Below are positions 24,097 through 33,558 of a stretch of 64,000 nt of DNA, piece by piece (within the stretch, counting starts at the first letter, position 1; every line of letters starts with the position of its first letter). The translations under genes and the position numbers were made by a program. The stretch spans positions 9,148,777-9,212,776 of the forward strand of contig NW_024037076.1 of the NCBI RefSeq assembly GCF_015706575.1, in the 5' to 3' direction. This stretch comes from Patiria miniata. Taxonomy: Eukaryota; Echinodermata; Asteroidea; Valvatida; Asterinidae. Under the pieces are notes generated by a model that was not told the origin of the DNA, searched no databases, and was given only the letters and a program-made list of their open reading frames with translations.

Positions 24097-24213
24097 CTTG
24101 ACTGGCACCTGGAGATAAGGGTTCTGGACTTGCGGCTTGGTTAGCAGTGTTGTCCATTGATGTATGAGGGTAAGGCACGGCACTACTATCACTGCTTTGA
24201 TGTCCGTTGTCGG
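24097..24213 (-). CDS. NLR gene 1, Ser/Pro/Asp linker exon
   Basis: 117 nt (2 + 38 codons + 1), acceptor AATTATCCAG and donor CAAG/GTAAAT. The peptide starts DNGHQSSDSSAVPYPHT and ends PEPLSPGASQ: polar, Ser/Pro/Asn-rich and presumably disordered. It links the TRADD-N-like domain to the amyloid-like motif and may be phosphorylated at its many Ser residues (inference). Confidence 0.72.
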
Positions 24214-24316
24214 CTGGATAATTATAAGGTGAACAACTCTTACTGATAGCATAAACAAGCTGCTAAGTTTTTGGTTAAAACTGTCGCGAACTATGCAGAC
24301 TAGTATGCGTGTCTAT

Positions 24317-24483
24317 AGACCTTTATCATGCTGCCACCATTTTAGTCGTATTCCTTGTATCCAATAACAGTATGATATTGTTCGTGCAAAAAGCAACCAG
24401 ACTCTTTTCCTTCCAGATCCAACCTTGCTTATATTGATTTGAATGGCAAAAGAGTCAAGATGGCCGCAACATGATAATGGTCT
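24317..24483. mobile_element. small inverted-repeat element in an NLR intron
   Basis: AGACCTTTATCATGCTGCCACC (about 24317-24338) faces GGCCGCAACATGATAATGGTCT (about 24461-24482), about 25-bp imperfect inverted ends around a 170-bp non-coding unit. No target-site duplication was fixed. Confidence 0.45.
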
Positions 24484-24547
24484 TTTCTTTACCAGAACAA
24501 TATGTAATGTAGAAAATAGTGTGAATGTGCGTGACCCACTTGGTAAC

Positions 24548-24864
24548 CAGTGGCGTATCCAGCTTTTGGTGTCAGGGAGGGGCGGGGCGGTTGGCAACCG
24601 CAACCGCACATCTGTGTCAAAATGTAGACATTATTTTGTTTCAGGCCTTAATTAGCCTCCGTAAAATCAAAAAGCCGGGGGTTCCCATTTACCAAATGGG
24701 GGCGCCCTTCAAAACTGACCATTATTATGCTTATTGGAAAATGTATGCCAATTTTCACGGCGCATTGCAATGCTTTAAGGAGTCAGAACTCTTTAACATG
24801 TTATGGAAATAGTTACTGAAAAAAAAATATCTTTTAAAAATATCCTCAAGGGGATACGCCACTG
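24548..24864. mobile_element. hAT-type MITE in an NLR intron
   Basis: The ends read CAGTGGCGTATCCAG and GGATACGCCACTG, inverted. The flanking octamers TTGGTAAC (24540-24547) and AGGGTGAC (24865-24872) agree at five of eight positions, a decayed 8-bp target duplication. The CAGTGGCG end and 8-bp duplication are hAT hallmarks. The 317-bp interior is non-coding. Same family as the element at 59404-59617. Confidence 0.7.
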
Positions 24865-24997
24865 AGGGTGACAGCTTAAGTCATGCGCTGCCTTAGCTTG
24901 CCTGGTGTGAAGTAGATTTTGTTTGCTCGCCTCGTTTGATATAGTAAGCCCAATAGTGGAAATTAAACAAGGGATCTTCCCATGATGCAATAATTAC

Positions 24998-25375
24998 CTG
25001 GTTCAAATACCCGGCATGCCTGCTCGTAGCTACTATGCGGTATGTTCACCTGGATGGCCAAGGTGCTGCTGCTCTCTGGTGTCAATTCTTCAGTGATGAA
25101 CGTTTGGGTCAGTTCCTTCGCTAGGTCGTTGGAGGTGTACGAAGCCCATAGCTTGTCCAAACCCTCACGGCTGTTAACACGCGCGATCAATTTGACCCAT
25201 CCATCCTCCACACTGTCAACCTTTATTATAGTTAGCCCTAAACATTCCTGGGATATAGACCTCAGATATCCTTCTTCTTCTCTTAGCCACTTTAAATCCA
25301 CAATAGCCCTTAAAATCCGTGTCAAGAAAACGTCTTCGTTTTCATCTCTTGTTACACGTGCTAACACTGGTACCT
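24998..25375 (-). CDS. NLR gene 1, TRADD-N-like domain exon
   Basis: 378 nt (2 + 125 codons + 1), acceptor TTCTTCGGCAG and donor CCAG/GTAATT. Begins VPVLARVTRDENEDVFLTR and contains NSREGLDKLWASYTSNDLAK, then TFITEELTPE and VNIPHSSYEQACRVF. The pattern S-R-E-x-L-D-x-L-W-x-x-Y, followed by x-I-T-E-E-L and a closing helix with Y-x-x-x-C, is what I recall from the TRADD N-terminal-like domain found in NLR and death-domain proteins of cnidarians and echinoderms. In TRADD this fold binds TRAF2, so a role in recruiting signalling partners is plausible but inferred. A 122-codon antisense frame is a shadow. Confidence 0.78.
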
Positions 25376-25584
25376 CTGCCGAAGAAAAAATTCCACCGAG
25401 ACACCAGTAACTCCACCGAGAAAGAATTGTCCTTGACCTCACACAAGGGTTATAATGTCTGTTTTTTTTCTCTTGCATCTATAAGAAATAATGCATGGTG
25501 CTGCTTGTACTGTTTTGAACATTTCCATGTACTAATAGTGAAATTGAAAATAATTATGCTAATTTTTTCTACGTAATTCGAGAA

Positions 25585-25700
25585 TAAGGGGGGGGGGATG
25601 GGGAAGACTTAAATCAAAATATTCCTATGCCGTGGGAATTCGAAAAGCAGGGCGGGAGTAGGATAAGAAGGGGAGGAAGGGGGATTGCTGGACAGCAAAT
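25585..25700. repeat. G-rich low-complexity intron patch
   Basis: A GGGGGGGGG run and GGGGAGGAAGGGGG-type sequence in the intron between the TRADD-N and UBL exons. No coding signal. Confidence 0.5.
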
Positions 25701-26048
25701 GACACTAGGTGGCGCTGTTCATGGTGATTCGTTGTTATGTCAAGACATGGCAGTAAGACAATCAGCAAACTCTTCTCACAAATATTTCCAGTGAGCGAAT
25801 TTGTGGGCTCACAATTTGAACAGAAAACCCCTAATCTGAACAGTGTCTTCCTGAAATGATATCACAGCAACAGCGCCCTCAGTTGTCCGGAAAAGCACGG
25901 AAAATTCAAATGTTTAAAGAAGTGCACTTTTCAATAGCATTAAGCAAAAAGGGTTTTAAAAATAGTTTTCATACATTTATAAGTAGAAAGTTGAACAAAA
26001 TGTGTTCCTGAGAAAAATTGATCACTTGAACCCTTGAAATGTACTCAC

Positions 26049-26148
26049 CACATTCCCTAACACCTCCCATCAGACCAGAAACAAGACGTAGCTCTATGTT
26101 GGTATCTTGCTGAATCCCACATTCCTCAAGGGAGACGGCATCATAAAG
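26049..26148 (-). CDS. NLR gene 1, ubiquitin-like domain, C-terminal half
   Basis: 100 nt: phase 0 entry, 33 codons, one trailing base. Acceptor CTTTTTATCAG, donor TGTG/GTGAGT. The peptide LYDAVSLEECGIQQDTNIEL then RLVSGLMGGVREC corresponds to ubiquitin strands 4-5 (DxxxLxxxxIxxxxTIxLxLRLRGG). It ends with L-M-G-G inside the chain rather than at the C terminus, so no free diglycine tail is made and conjugation is unlikely. The domain most likely acts as a fixed interaction module. Confidence 0.85.
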
Positions 26149-26417
26149 CTGATAAAAAGAAAAGACAGAAAAGCAGCCAAGACATAATTAGCCCTTCCGA
26201 TAACACATTTTATCACATAAATGATAACATTCATTATACTCAACGCAACTTTAATTATTGGTTTGAGTAGATAACATTTACAGTGTTGCATTCTTTGTTG
26301 ATTGATTGTGTGGAAAGTGTTAATTGGTATCACTATATAGAGGTTATTGTTATCACTGCTCATTGTGAAGTTATATGGTGAACAGGGGTATTGCCTAAGG
26401 TTTGCCCTACTTTTTTG

Positions 26418-26491
26418 GTATTCCGGTAAACTTGTAACTTGTATGTGCACAAACCTCCAACGACCGTTGTATTACAAGTTTACCGGAATAC
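26418..26491. repeat. perfect 20-bp inverted repeat, 34-bp loop
   Basis: GTATTCCGGTAAACTTGTAA (26418-26437) is perfectly inverted at 26472-26491. It adjoins the 33-bp tandem array below and may be a small hairpin or the ends of a tiny MITE. Confidence 0.8.
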
Positions 26492-26504
26492 ATGGTCCTG
26501 GGCT

Positions 26505-26632
26505 TATCACTATCTGAATATATGTTGTGGTCATAGGTATCACTATCTGAATATATGTAGTGGTCATAGGAATCACTATCTAAATATATGTTGTGGTCAT
26601 GGTCCATTATCTGAATACATGTTGTGGTCTTG
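26505..26632 (+). repeat. minisatellite, 33-bp unit, about 4 copies
   Basis: Unit ATCACTATCTGAATATATGT plus TGTGGTCATAGGT, decaying toward the right. Intronic. Confidence 0.85.
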
Positions 26633-26778
26633 AATTAAACATGAAGCTGTGTCACACAACCACGCAACTTAAGTGTTTGTCTACCTTAACTGGAGTTTGA
26701 GTATAAACACTGAGATTGGTGCAAGTGACATGAAGCATTTTATTTCTAAAGGAAACATGATTCTTTAAATAAACCTAC

Positions 26779-26950
26779 TTCAATGTTTCTCATGGTGAAA
26801 AGATGCTTGTTCTTAAGGTTGACTCCCATTTTGTCTTGCAGTAATTCTTTTAAAGCAGAGATAGTGGTTGATGGATGCAGTTGCAGACATAAAGGAGATC
26901 TCAACGGACTATTCACAAAAACCTGGATCAGGCGTCCTCCCTTCTCTTTA
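26779..26950 (-). CDS. NLR gene 1, ubiquitin-like domain, N-terminal half
   Basis: 172 nt: one leading base, 57 codons, phase 0 exit. Acceptor TTTTACTTCTACAG, donor TTGAA/GTAGGT. The peptide KEKGGRLIQVFVNSPLRSPL, then LQLHPSTTISALKELLQDK, then MGVNLKNKHLFTMRNIE follows the ubiquitin core (IFVKTLTGKxIxLEVxPSDTIxxVKxxIQDKxGIPxxxxRLxxxGKxLE). The second half is on the next exon. This intron phase differs from the phase 1-1 rule of the other exons, so the two UBL exons behave as one unit. Confidence 0.87.
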
Positions 26951-27392
26951 CTGTAGAAGTAAAAGAATGGCAACGGTACTCGTAGGATGTTTAAAAAACA
27001 GCAGATTGTATATATAGGGAGGTATTTCATCCATTTAAAGATATCATTTTTGAAAAGATTGTCAAAAGATATTTTATTCCCAGCGTGTGTTTGGTCTATG
27101 TATTCTGTAGGCAACAAGATGGGGGTATCACTTAAGCACGTTACTACTGGTTAGAACTAGAGATTAACTTACTTAGACATTTCATTAAGATGAGGTAACA
27201 GTAATTGAGATAAAAAGGGCATTTCATTAACGTTTTCTTATAGAGACGTGACCTGTGAAAAGCTATAAAATGATGACTATAGAAGGGCTAGAAAAGCCTG
27301 CTAAAACATTTCAACAAACACTTTACGTGGGAAGTTCTAATTTTCACATGCCAGAGAGAAGTTCTAACAGAACAAAAGAGATCCGTTCACAC

Positions 27393-27543
27393 CTGTCTTT
27401 CTGTTCTGTCGATACAGAGGAGGTTTGAGAGTCCGAAGCATTAGCAGATTTCTCTTCCCTCAAACTGTCTGAGCTACATAGAGCAGTGCTTCTCTCTCCT
27501 TTACAGTGATTGAACTCCGTGGCAGCCTCCTCCTTTTTTCTTC
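27393..27543 (-). CDS. NLR gene 1, Ser/Glu-rich exon before UBL
   Basis: 151 nt (2 + 49 codons + 2), acceptor TTTTGATAG, donor GACAG/GTGTGA. The peptide runs RKKEEAATEFNHCKGERSTA then SDSLREEKSANASDSQ. Its two trailing bases join the single leading base of the UBL exon to form Ser. Hydrophilic, probably disordered linker. Confidence 0.7.
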
Positions 27544-27629
27544 CTATCAAAATAATAGTATAATACGAACTGATCCCAAGTTAAAAATGTGAAAAGTTGC
27601 TTTATTTTATTACCTATGATTTCATTGGT

Positions 27630-27735
27630 GTTTGTTTGTTGGGGTGTTGGGGTGTTTGTTTGTTGGGGTGTTTGTTTGTTTGTTTGTTTGTTTGTTTGTT
27701 GGGGGTGTTGGGGTGTTTTTTGTTTGTTTGCAGAC
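27630..27735. repeat. TTTG / TTGGGGTG microsatellite
   Basis: Alternating GTTTGTTGGGGTGTT units around a (GTTT)n core, intronic. Produces spurious Cys/Leu/Val or Asn/Lys/Gln translations. Confidence 0.9.
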
Positions 27736-27827
27736 CGTTATCATTTCGCCTTACTATAAGATGCCTCATGCCATTGTGAATTTGACAACATAACATACAA
27801 CTTCCTAAAGCTATTTGTGCTATTTAC

Positions 27828-27947
27828 CTTTTGCATTCGAGACGTCAGGTACATTAGCGTCTTGGTGCTTCTCGCTAGATTCAACACGGATAGATGGATC
27901 AATTTGGAGATTCTTAACACTGGTCTCTTCTTCGGAATGTGTAGGCC
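27828..27947 (-). CDS. NLR gene 1, acidic low-complexity exon
   Basis: 120 nt (2 + 39 codons + 1), acceptor TCTTGATACAG, donor AAAAG/GTAAAT. Starts PTHSEEETSVKNLQIDPS and ends DANVPDVSNAK. Related in composition but not closely in sequence to the A and B families. Predicted disordered. Confidence 0.65.
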
Positions 27948-28362
27948 CTGTATCAAGATATGTTATTAAACCATTACAATATGTTGTTAAACAATGAATC
28001 AGAGGACATTACTTATTTTACCTCTTCTTTTTTAAATTTTCGGAATTCATTGAAGAAAAATCTCTCACGGACTTGTCCAGTCCATATGAACAGTTGTTTT
28101 CCACAATCCTGGGAGTTTGTACATATGTAAAGGTGTGTCCGTGTGAAAGAAACATCTGTCTGTAATTTTGGTGGTAAAGTTTAATACTGAGTGGGGGGTG
28201 TTGAACGTGTTTCAATATTGTTAAAAACGAAGGTCTTGGTCATCGCCTAGCTATTAGTCTTTACAACAAAGTGAAATATATGCCATCTTATTAAACATCG
28301 CAGCATGCTTGGCAGTTATAATGTAAACTAATTTTACCAGCGCTTGATGAAAAGAGCATTAC

Positions 28363-28488
28363 AACTTTTCTTGTGTAACCGTACTTCTTTTGATTGTCGT
28401 TGCATGTCGCTGGAGGATTTTGTTCTTTCATCTCGGTCATCATATTGTGGTGTCATTACTCCTTCACTCTCTTGTGTATTTTTATTTT
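28363..28488 (-). CDS. NLR gene 1, family B exon (cassette 4)
   Basis: 126 nt (2 + 41 codons + 1). The core NTQESEGVMTPQYDDRDER matches the other B exons. The acceptor region reads CAAAAAG instead of the CTACAG or TTAACAG of its sisters, and the donor is AGTT/GTAATG, downstream of the homologous position. Both sites are weak. It keeps frame if used, but it may be a decaying copy. Confidence 0.5.
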
Positions 28489-28711
28489 CTTTTTGACAAG
28501 AGAGTGAAGAAACAATTTTGCGAGACACAATTTTCATCTACTAAACTTAACGTCCGCATGAGTGTCTTCTTGCCTGTGTCGAGCTTGAGGATGCAGCCCA
28601 TCTTATTCTCACTGATACACGCTTGAAGAGAATAACAGGAAATATTTTGCTTTCGAAACTGTACACAATCTCGTATTTAACCGAAATGTGAACTTTTATT
28701 GAAATTCGTAC

Positions 28712-28855
28712 CTTTTACAGTAGACGAATGAGATTGCCCAGATTTTTCGGGGTATTCAGAATCGTCTTGTCTCTCACAATCAGCTGTTTGGGAGTCTGAT
28801 TTGCTTTCTTGATCAGCATGTTGAGATGTGGTGTCAGGCATGTTTCGTTTCTGCC
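28712..28855 (-). CDS. NLR gene 1, family A exon (cassette 4)
   Basis: 144 nt (2 + 47 codons + 1), acceptor ACGTTGTAG, donor AAAAG/GTACGAA. The core is KRNMPDTTSQHADQESKS, then TADCERQDDSEY and SGQSHSSTVK. Clearly homologous to the A exons at 34266 and 36561. Acidic, Ser/Thr/Gln-rich and disordered. Confidence 0.75.
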
Positions 28856-28945
28856 CTACAACGTATGGAAATTACAATCGGTATTTTAATGTATTTTTAT
28901 TACTTGATTCCCTTATATTCCTTATTTATTCCTTGATCTTATATA

Positions 28946-29354
28946 TAGAGTGAGTAAAAAAAACAAATTTTGGGATCATTGCTTTAGTGAAGTTCTGCAT
29001 CTAACACTTTCAAAATCTTGGATATCTTGGATTAACTTGTTGTAATCTTGGATTACCAAAAGGTAAGTGTTCCTTCAGCAAAACGAAAACAAATCACATA
29101 GGGGTGAGTGTGAATGGTTTAAGTTTTGCTGAAAGAACTTACACTTTTTAGTGATACGTGGACAGAACTTTAAAACGGTGGTTTTGTTTAAAATTCCGTA
29201 ACTCTAAAAGTAGCCCTACATGAGTGATTTGAATGATTCTTGTACTGAAAGGAAATCTATGAATTGGGCTTTCGTGTCTTAGAATTTTGAAGTGCTACAT
29301 GCAGAACTTCACTAAAACAATAAGTCCCGACATGGAATAATTTGACTCACCCTG
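28946..29354. mobile_element. mariner/Tc1-type MITE with TA flanks
   Basis: The ends read TAGAGTGAGT at the left and, inverted, CAGGGTGAGTCAAA at the right, flanked by TA (28944-28945 and 29355-29356). Long internal inversions continue inward: TTTAGTGAAGTTCTGCAT (28983-29000) against its inverse near 29299-29316, and AAGTGTTCCTTCAGCAAAAC against GTTTTGCTGAAAGAACTT. The 409-bp unit is non-coding and nearly fully palindromic. It sits in an intron of the NLR gene. Confidence 0.75.
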
Positions 29355-29811
29355 TAGAGAAGTTGTGCATTTGTTTCACAAAAAGAGCAAATGTGGTGTT
29401 GGGCGTCTTTTGTCAGTACTTTAGTAAGACAATGTTTCTTTAAATCTACGATAACCTATATCTATTGCCTTGGAATGATTTACCAATTGAAGAAAGACTA
29501 GCATGCATCGCAATGCGGTACCGTGTTACAATTGTCGCTAAGATTAATAAGCACTGTTAAAGGTCTAGCGATTAGCATTCCTTTGAAAGAAATCTGAACA
29601 CCATAAGTCGTACAATAACTACTCATTTTGAAACAGAATGGATCTTTCGATATCAATTGATAAAGGGTAGATGGTCGGGGCTATAACATCCATAGCGACT
29701 CCATCCCAAGGTTCACATTTTTTTACAAACATTCCTAAAATGTGCTTCTGTTCTGCTGCTCACAATGTTTACAGTTAATAACAAAAGTAAGAGCACCGAA
29801 ATTCTCCTTAC

Positions 29812-29862
29812 TTTTCTTTCTGCTTCTTCTATTGTTCCTGGTTTTCTTCTGTGGTCTTTCCT
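29812..29862 (-). CDS. NLR gene 1, family C micro-exon (cassette 4)
   Basis: 51 nt, acceptor AATACACAG, donor AAAA/GTAAGG. In phase 1 it reads ERPQKKTRNNRRSRKK, strongly basic. The frame with one leading base, which would give an acidic coiled-coil-like peptide in sister exons, has a TAG here. That supports the basic reading. Confidence 0.55.
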
Positions 29863-30493
29863 CTGTGTATTGATAAACAATTTGGTATACGTCACAAGTT
29901 ATGATACGTTCACTATTATAGCAAAATGTCACAACAACAATTTATTATGAAAAGAAAGAACTTATCTGGCTTTCGATATTATTTGAAATGTTTCAACATC
30001 ATCGTCAGACCGAAATGTGAGCGTCCAACTTGTACACGAATTACAGAACTGGCCGTACTACTTTTAAAGTAAATGTAAAACAATTATGGCGGCCTGATGT
30101 TGCGATCTTAACAAGATCTTCTTCAGTGGTACAAAAAAATGCAGCCTAATTTATTTATTTTTGTTTAATTTCTAGTTATATACTTTTCAATTCAGGGTGT
30201 TTTTTGCGTTTCATGACAAATATGCAAATAATCTACAACACGAGTTTCTTCCACGATGCTGTTAAAATCTGTATACATGTTGTAGTAAGGTTTATTTTGG
30301 TAAAGGAAGCACTGACGTCGATTCTATTAGTAAACTTGCATGCAGAGGTGAATGGCTGTATCTAGTTCGATATTGTTCTAACGGGCGTGTAAGTTATCGC
30401 CAAGCTATTTCTCATTATAGAAGAAGGTGATAGGTAATATGTATGCCATCTTTTTCAGCATTGTAGCATGTTTAGCAAATATAATGTATTCAC

Positions 30494-30610
30494 CAGCACA
30501 TATGATGAGGTAGAGAGCATCGTCAGAGCCAGAGGATTTTGCTTTTCCATATCGGTCATCACTTTGTGGCGTTTTTACTTCTTCGCTCGCTTGTCCAGTA
30601 TTGGTATGTC
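30494..30610 (-). CDS. NLR gene 1, family B exon (cassette 3)
   Basis: 117 nt (2 + 38 codons + 1), acceptor TTTTTTAACAG, donor GCTG/GTGAAT. The core is TNTGQASEEVKTPQSDDRYG then KAKSSGSDDALY, with a short hydrophobic tail LYLIICA that the other B copies lack. The donor has shifted relative to its sisters. Confidence 0.6.
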
Positions 30611-30842
30611 CTGTTAAAAAAAAATCAGAGGTAGGTTCTAACACTTACTTAACCAAAGTTGGTGTCTATGTGTCTGTCCGTTGGCATATAGTGCCGTCTA
30701 CCATAAATTTGTACCTAAAGTTTTAGCCTCAGGAGTTAACAGAAGCCGATGCACTGAAGATAACAGGGAAATATTGTGCTTTCCAAACATCACACTATCT
30801 CGTATATAGAAGCGGGTTATACACTTTCATTGATATTCGTAC

Positions 30843-30986
30843 CTTCCACGGTAGACAAATGAGAATGCCCATTTTTTGTTTGGAATATTCAGATTCGTCG
30901 TTTCTCACAATCAGCTTTTCGGGAATATGTTGTGCTTTCTTCCTCAGCATGCTTAGGTGTTGTGTCAGACATATTTCGTTTATTTT
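30843..30986 (-). pseudogene. dead family A exon (cassette 3)
   Basis: Aligned to the other A exons, the acceptor CTGTAG has become CTGTGG. A one-base deletion near the middle shifts the frame into TGA, just after a block matching TADCERQDD. The donor region (GGAAG/GTACGAA) is preserved. The copy cannot be used as a normal exon. Confidence 0.72.
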
Positions 30987-31868
30987 CCACAGAGTATAAT
31001 AAAACTATATTTACTTAGAGCGACACAAAAATTATTGTTATTCTTCAAATACATTTCAAGTTTCGATTCAATCGTTCGAATCTCTATCAAACAAAATATT
31101 ACGTTTCATGTTGGAGCTTCTAAATTTGAAAACAAAAAGTTGAATTTGCCCTAGCCTTACCACAAACTCTTTGATGTTTAGCAAGCGAAGCAGCTGAGGT
31201 ATAAATGCAAAACACCTGTACACCTGTTTAAAGTGAAACCAGCAAAATAAAGCTTTAATTAACACGGTTCAATGCCGTGACCTCCAACTGGTTATCATAA
31301 CCAGAGCTAAATTTTTTGCAACATTCAACGATCATACAAACAAACAAAATGAAGATAAAACCCCAAAGTTTTGGCATGAAATGTGACGAAAAAGACTGAA
31401 AAACAATTGGTCATCCTAATAACTAAGTATATTCCTCTGGGGTATTCACAAATGTCCCTGAAAGTGGATATTCCACTAAAGTTGTATTTAGTTTGTATAT
31501 GCGCAGTATATGTTAAGCGGTTTTGGGTCAAGGGCAATGAACCCTATGACGGCCTCATCGGTGAAAATGCCGCCTATTGTTCACGACTTTAAGAAGTGTG
31601 TAAATGTCTCCCATAGCTTTTATTATTTTATTATTATTTTAGACTTTGCCATCACAAGGCCCTAAAGGGCTACCGAAAGTAAGGGCTTCATAAGGAAGGG
31701 ACAGAAAAGAAAATCAAAGAAGAAAAGGAAAAAAATACTTCGAGTAGACAGATAAGTATTGACGTATAACGTTGGGACAGAACAGAATCGGATTGGAAAA
31801 CAAAATACAGGCAAAAAGTTCCATATCTCGCTGCCTTTTTTCTGACAGTTGTCAAATACTCTACTTAC

Positions 31869-31895
31869 AGTTCTTCATCCTCCTTGGCTTTTTCC
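31869..31895 (-). pseudogene. 27-nt family C micro-exon, probably unusable (cassette 3)
   Basis: Reads GG + AAA AAG CCA AGG AGG ATG AAG AAC + T, with acceptor TAAACAG and donor GTAAGT. Unlike its sisters at 35301 and 37459 it ends in T. Joining it to the next live exon (30610, starting GA) makes TGA, and joining it to the dead A exon (starting AA) makes TAA. It should be skipped or poison the transcript. Confidence 0.5.
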
Positions 31896-32132
31896 CTGTT
31901 TAGAACAAAAAACCATCAAAATCTTTAGGACAATTCTACTCACATAATATTGAAATTTGTCAAAACGATTGTCTTTATCCCACACAGTATTTTTTACATA
32001 CGCATATTCGATGTTGTTTATTTGTATTAAAGTTACCTTGTGTGCGAATTTGAACTTGTATGAAGCCTAATTTGGTTAAGTTTTGTCTGCCTACAGAGTA
32101 AAAAAAAACCTTTTGTTTCATTTTAAAGGCTA

Positions 32133-32404
32133 ACACCTTTGGACTCGCCTCTTGAAGAGATAATAATAAAACTGAGTATACACAATTAGTACTAAGTGTA
32201 TCTCTTATCTGCAACGAAACAGTCTATAACTGAAACAAAAGGAATAACCTAAAGAGGAGTAAACAGTTAATTGTTTACTCCTCTTTAGGTTATTCCTTTT
32301 GTTTCAGTTATAGACTGTTTCGTTGCAGATAAGAGATACACTTAGTACTAATTGTGTATACTCAGTTTTCTTATTATCTCTTCAAGAGGCGAGTCCAAAG
32401 GTGT
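32133..32404. repeat. near-perfect palindrome, two 133-bp arms, 6-bp centre
   Basis: The left arm (32133-32265) and right arm (32272-32404) are inverse copies with about two or three differences (for example AATAAAACTG versus AAGAAAACTG). The centre is GTTAAT. It lies in an intron. It could be a recent inverted duplication, a hairpin element, or a fold-back assembly/library artefact. Confidence 0.93.
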
Positions 32405-32584
32405 GCATTGTTTTTATATAGTACATGGTCGAGACTATACAATGAATGTTGACTCGATCCATGGGATACTTTTCTTGAGATGCCTCTCAATTCTTAAGGA
32501 GCATCTATTGAATTGTACTTGCTCACACTGAGATGTATTTGTCTAGAAATAGAACAAAAGTATGAGCTCCAAAACTCTACTCAC

Positions 32585-32635
32585 TTTTCCTCCTCTTTGT
32601 CGTATTGTTCCTGGTCTTTCTCTCTGGCCTTTGCT
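32585..32635 (-). CDS. NLR gene 1, family C micro-exon (cassette 3)
   Basis: 51 nt, acceptor AATATTCGCAG, donor AAAA/GTGAGT. Phase 1 reading QRPERKTRNNTTKRRK. All three frames are open, so the frame is chosen by neighbouring splice phase. Confidence 0.5.
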
Positions 32636-32809
32636 CTGCGAATATTGAAAAAGACATTTACGAAATAATTAAAGGTACACTAAAGTTAAATTATGTTTTC
32701 AGTAGCTCAATATCAACTTATTATATTAAACAAAAAACTGATTGTGCTTTCAACATTATTGATTTTTCTCAGATTAAAGGGTCAGTGTCTCTAACTTTAT
32801 TGCACAATA

Positions 32810-32835
32810 ATAATAATAATAATAATAATAATTAC
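32810..32835. repeat. (AAT)n microsatellite
   Basis: About eight AAT units, probably the tail of the tandem repeat that follows. Confidence 0.85.
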
Positions 32836-32869
32836 TCTTTTGGCTGCAGTAGGGTGACTTTCCCTTAGC

Positions 32870-33412
32870 CTTGTGCACAAACCTAAACTGTCACCTAACC
32901 CAAGTTTACCTTACCTTTTTTTTTCCACGAAATTTAGTATTTATACTAATTGGACCATGAGGAATCGATCTAGATGGTTTGCGACATCAAAATTCTTTGT
33001 CCTAAGGGTCGTTTTCATAAAAGGGCGACAGTTAAAATGTCGCCTGAATAAGGTGTATCGCCCTATTGTGGACGGAGTTAGCAAAATCTGTCGCCCTTTT
33101 ATAGTAATAGTAGTAATAATACTAATAATCACATTCTCGCTGAATGCTACAATAAGTCGACTTCCCCAAAGACTTGTGCAACATACAATTTCAACTAACC
33201 CAGGTTTACCTTATCCTGCCTCCACAAATTTCGGTGCACACATGCTTTGGACCACGAGGAATCGATCTATAGACGGTTTGCCACAATGTAATTCCTCAAA
33301 TTTTGTTTAAACAAAAGGGCGTCACCAATTTGCCACCCCAACAAGGCGTGTCACCATAATGCAGACGCGACAACATATATCACGAGTTGACTGCAACGCC
33401 TCATCGACAGCC
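32870..33412. repeat. two diverged direct copies, about 295-bp unit
   Basis: Blocks CTTGTGCA, TTTACCTTA, then GGACCA(T/C)GAGGAATCGATCTA recur about 295 bp apart (32875-33100 and 33170-33410). Each is followed by AAAAGGGCG. Non-coding intronic duplication. Confidence 0.65.
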
Positions 33413-33507
33413 CCCCCCCTGAAAAATTGTTGACCTGAACACCCAAGCAAACGTCCCCCTTCCATGTTTGAAAAATGCTTGATATGTCACAGGAACTCGC
33501 TCCTTAC

Positions 33508-33558
33508 GTTTCCTCTTCATTCTTCTTGTGTTCCTGAGCTTCTTTTGTGGCCCTTTCC
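33508..33558 (-). CDS. NLR gene 1, family C micro-exon
   Basis: 51 nt, acceptor AAATCAACAG, donor AAAC/GTAAGG. Phase 1 reading KGPQKKLRNTRRMKRK. It has no matching A or B exon before the next C exon, so it looks like part of an incomplete extra cassette. Confidence 0.5.

Noticed and set aside
25042..25410. 122-codon plus-strand frame opposite the TRADD-N-like exon
   Set aside because: Antisense shadow. The minus strand has proper splice sites, phase and domain similarity.
28018..28215. Possible extra exon ending AAGAAGAG/GTAAAA
   Set aside because: In the phase needed to join its neighbours (one trailing base) a TAA lies a few codons upstream of the donor.
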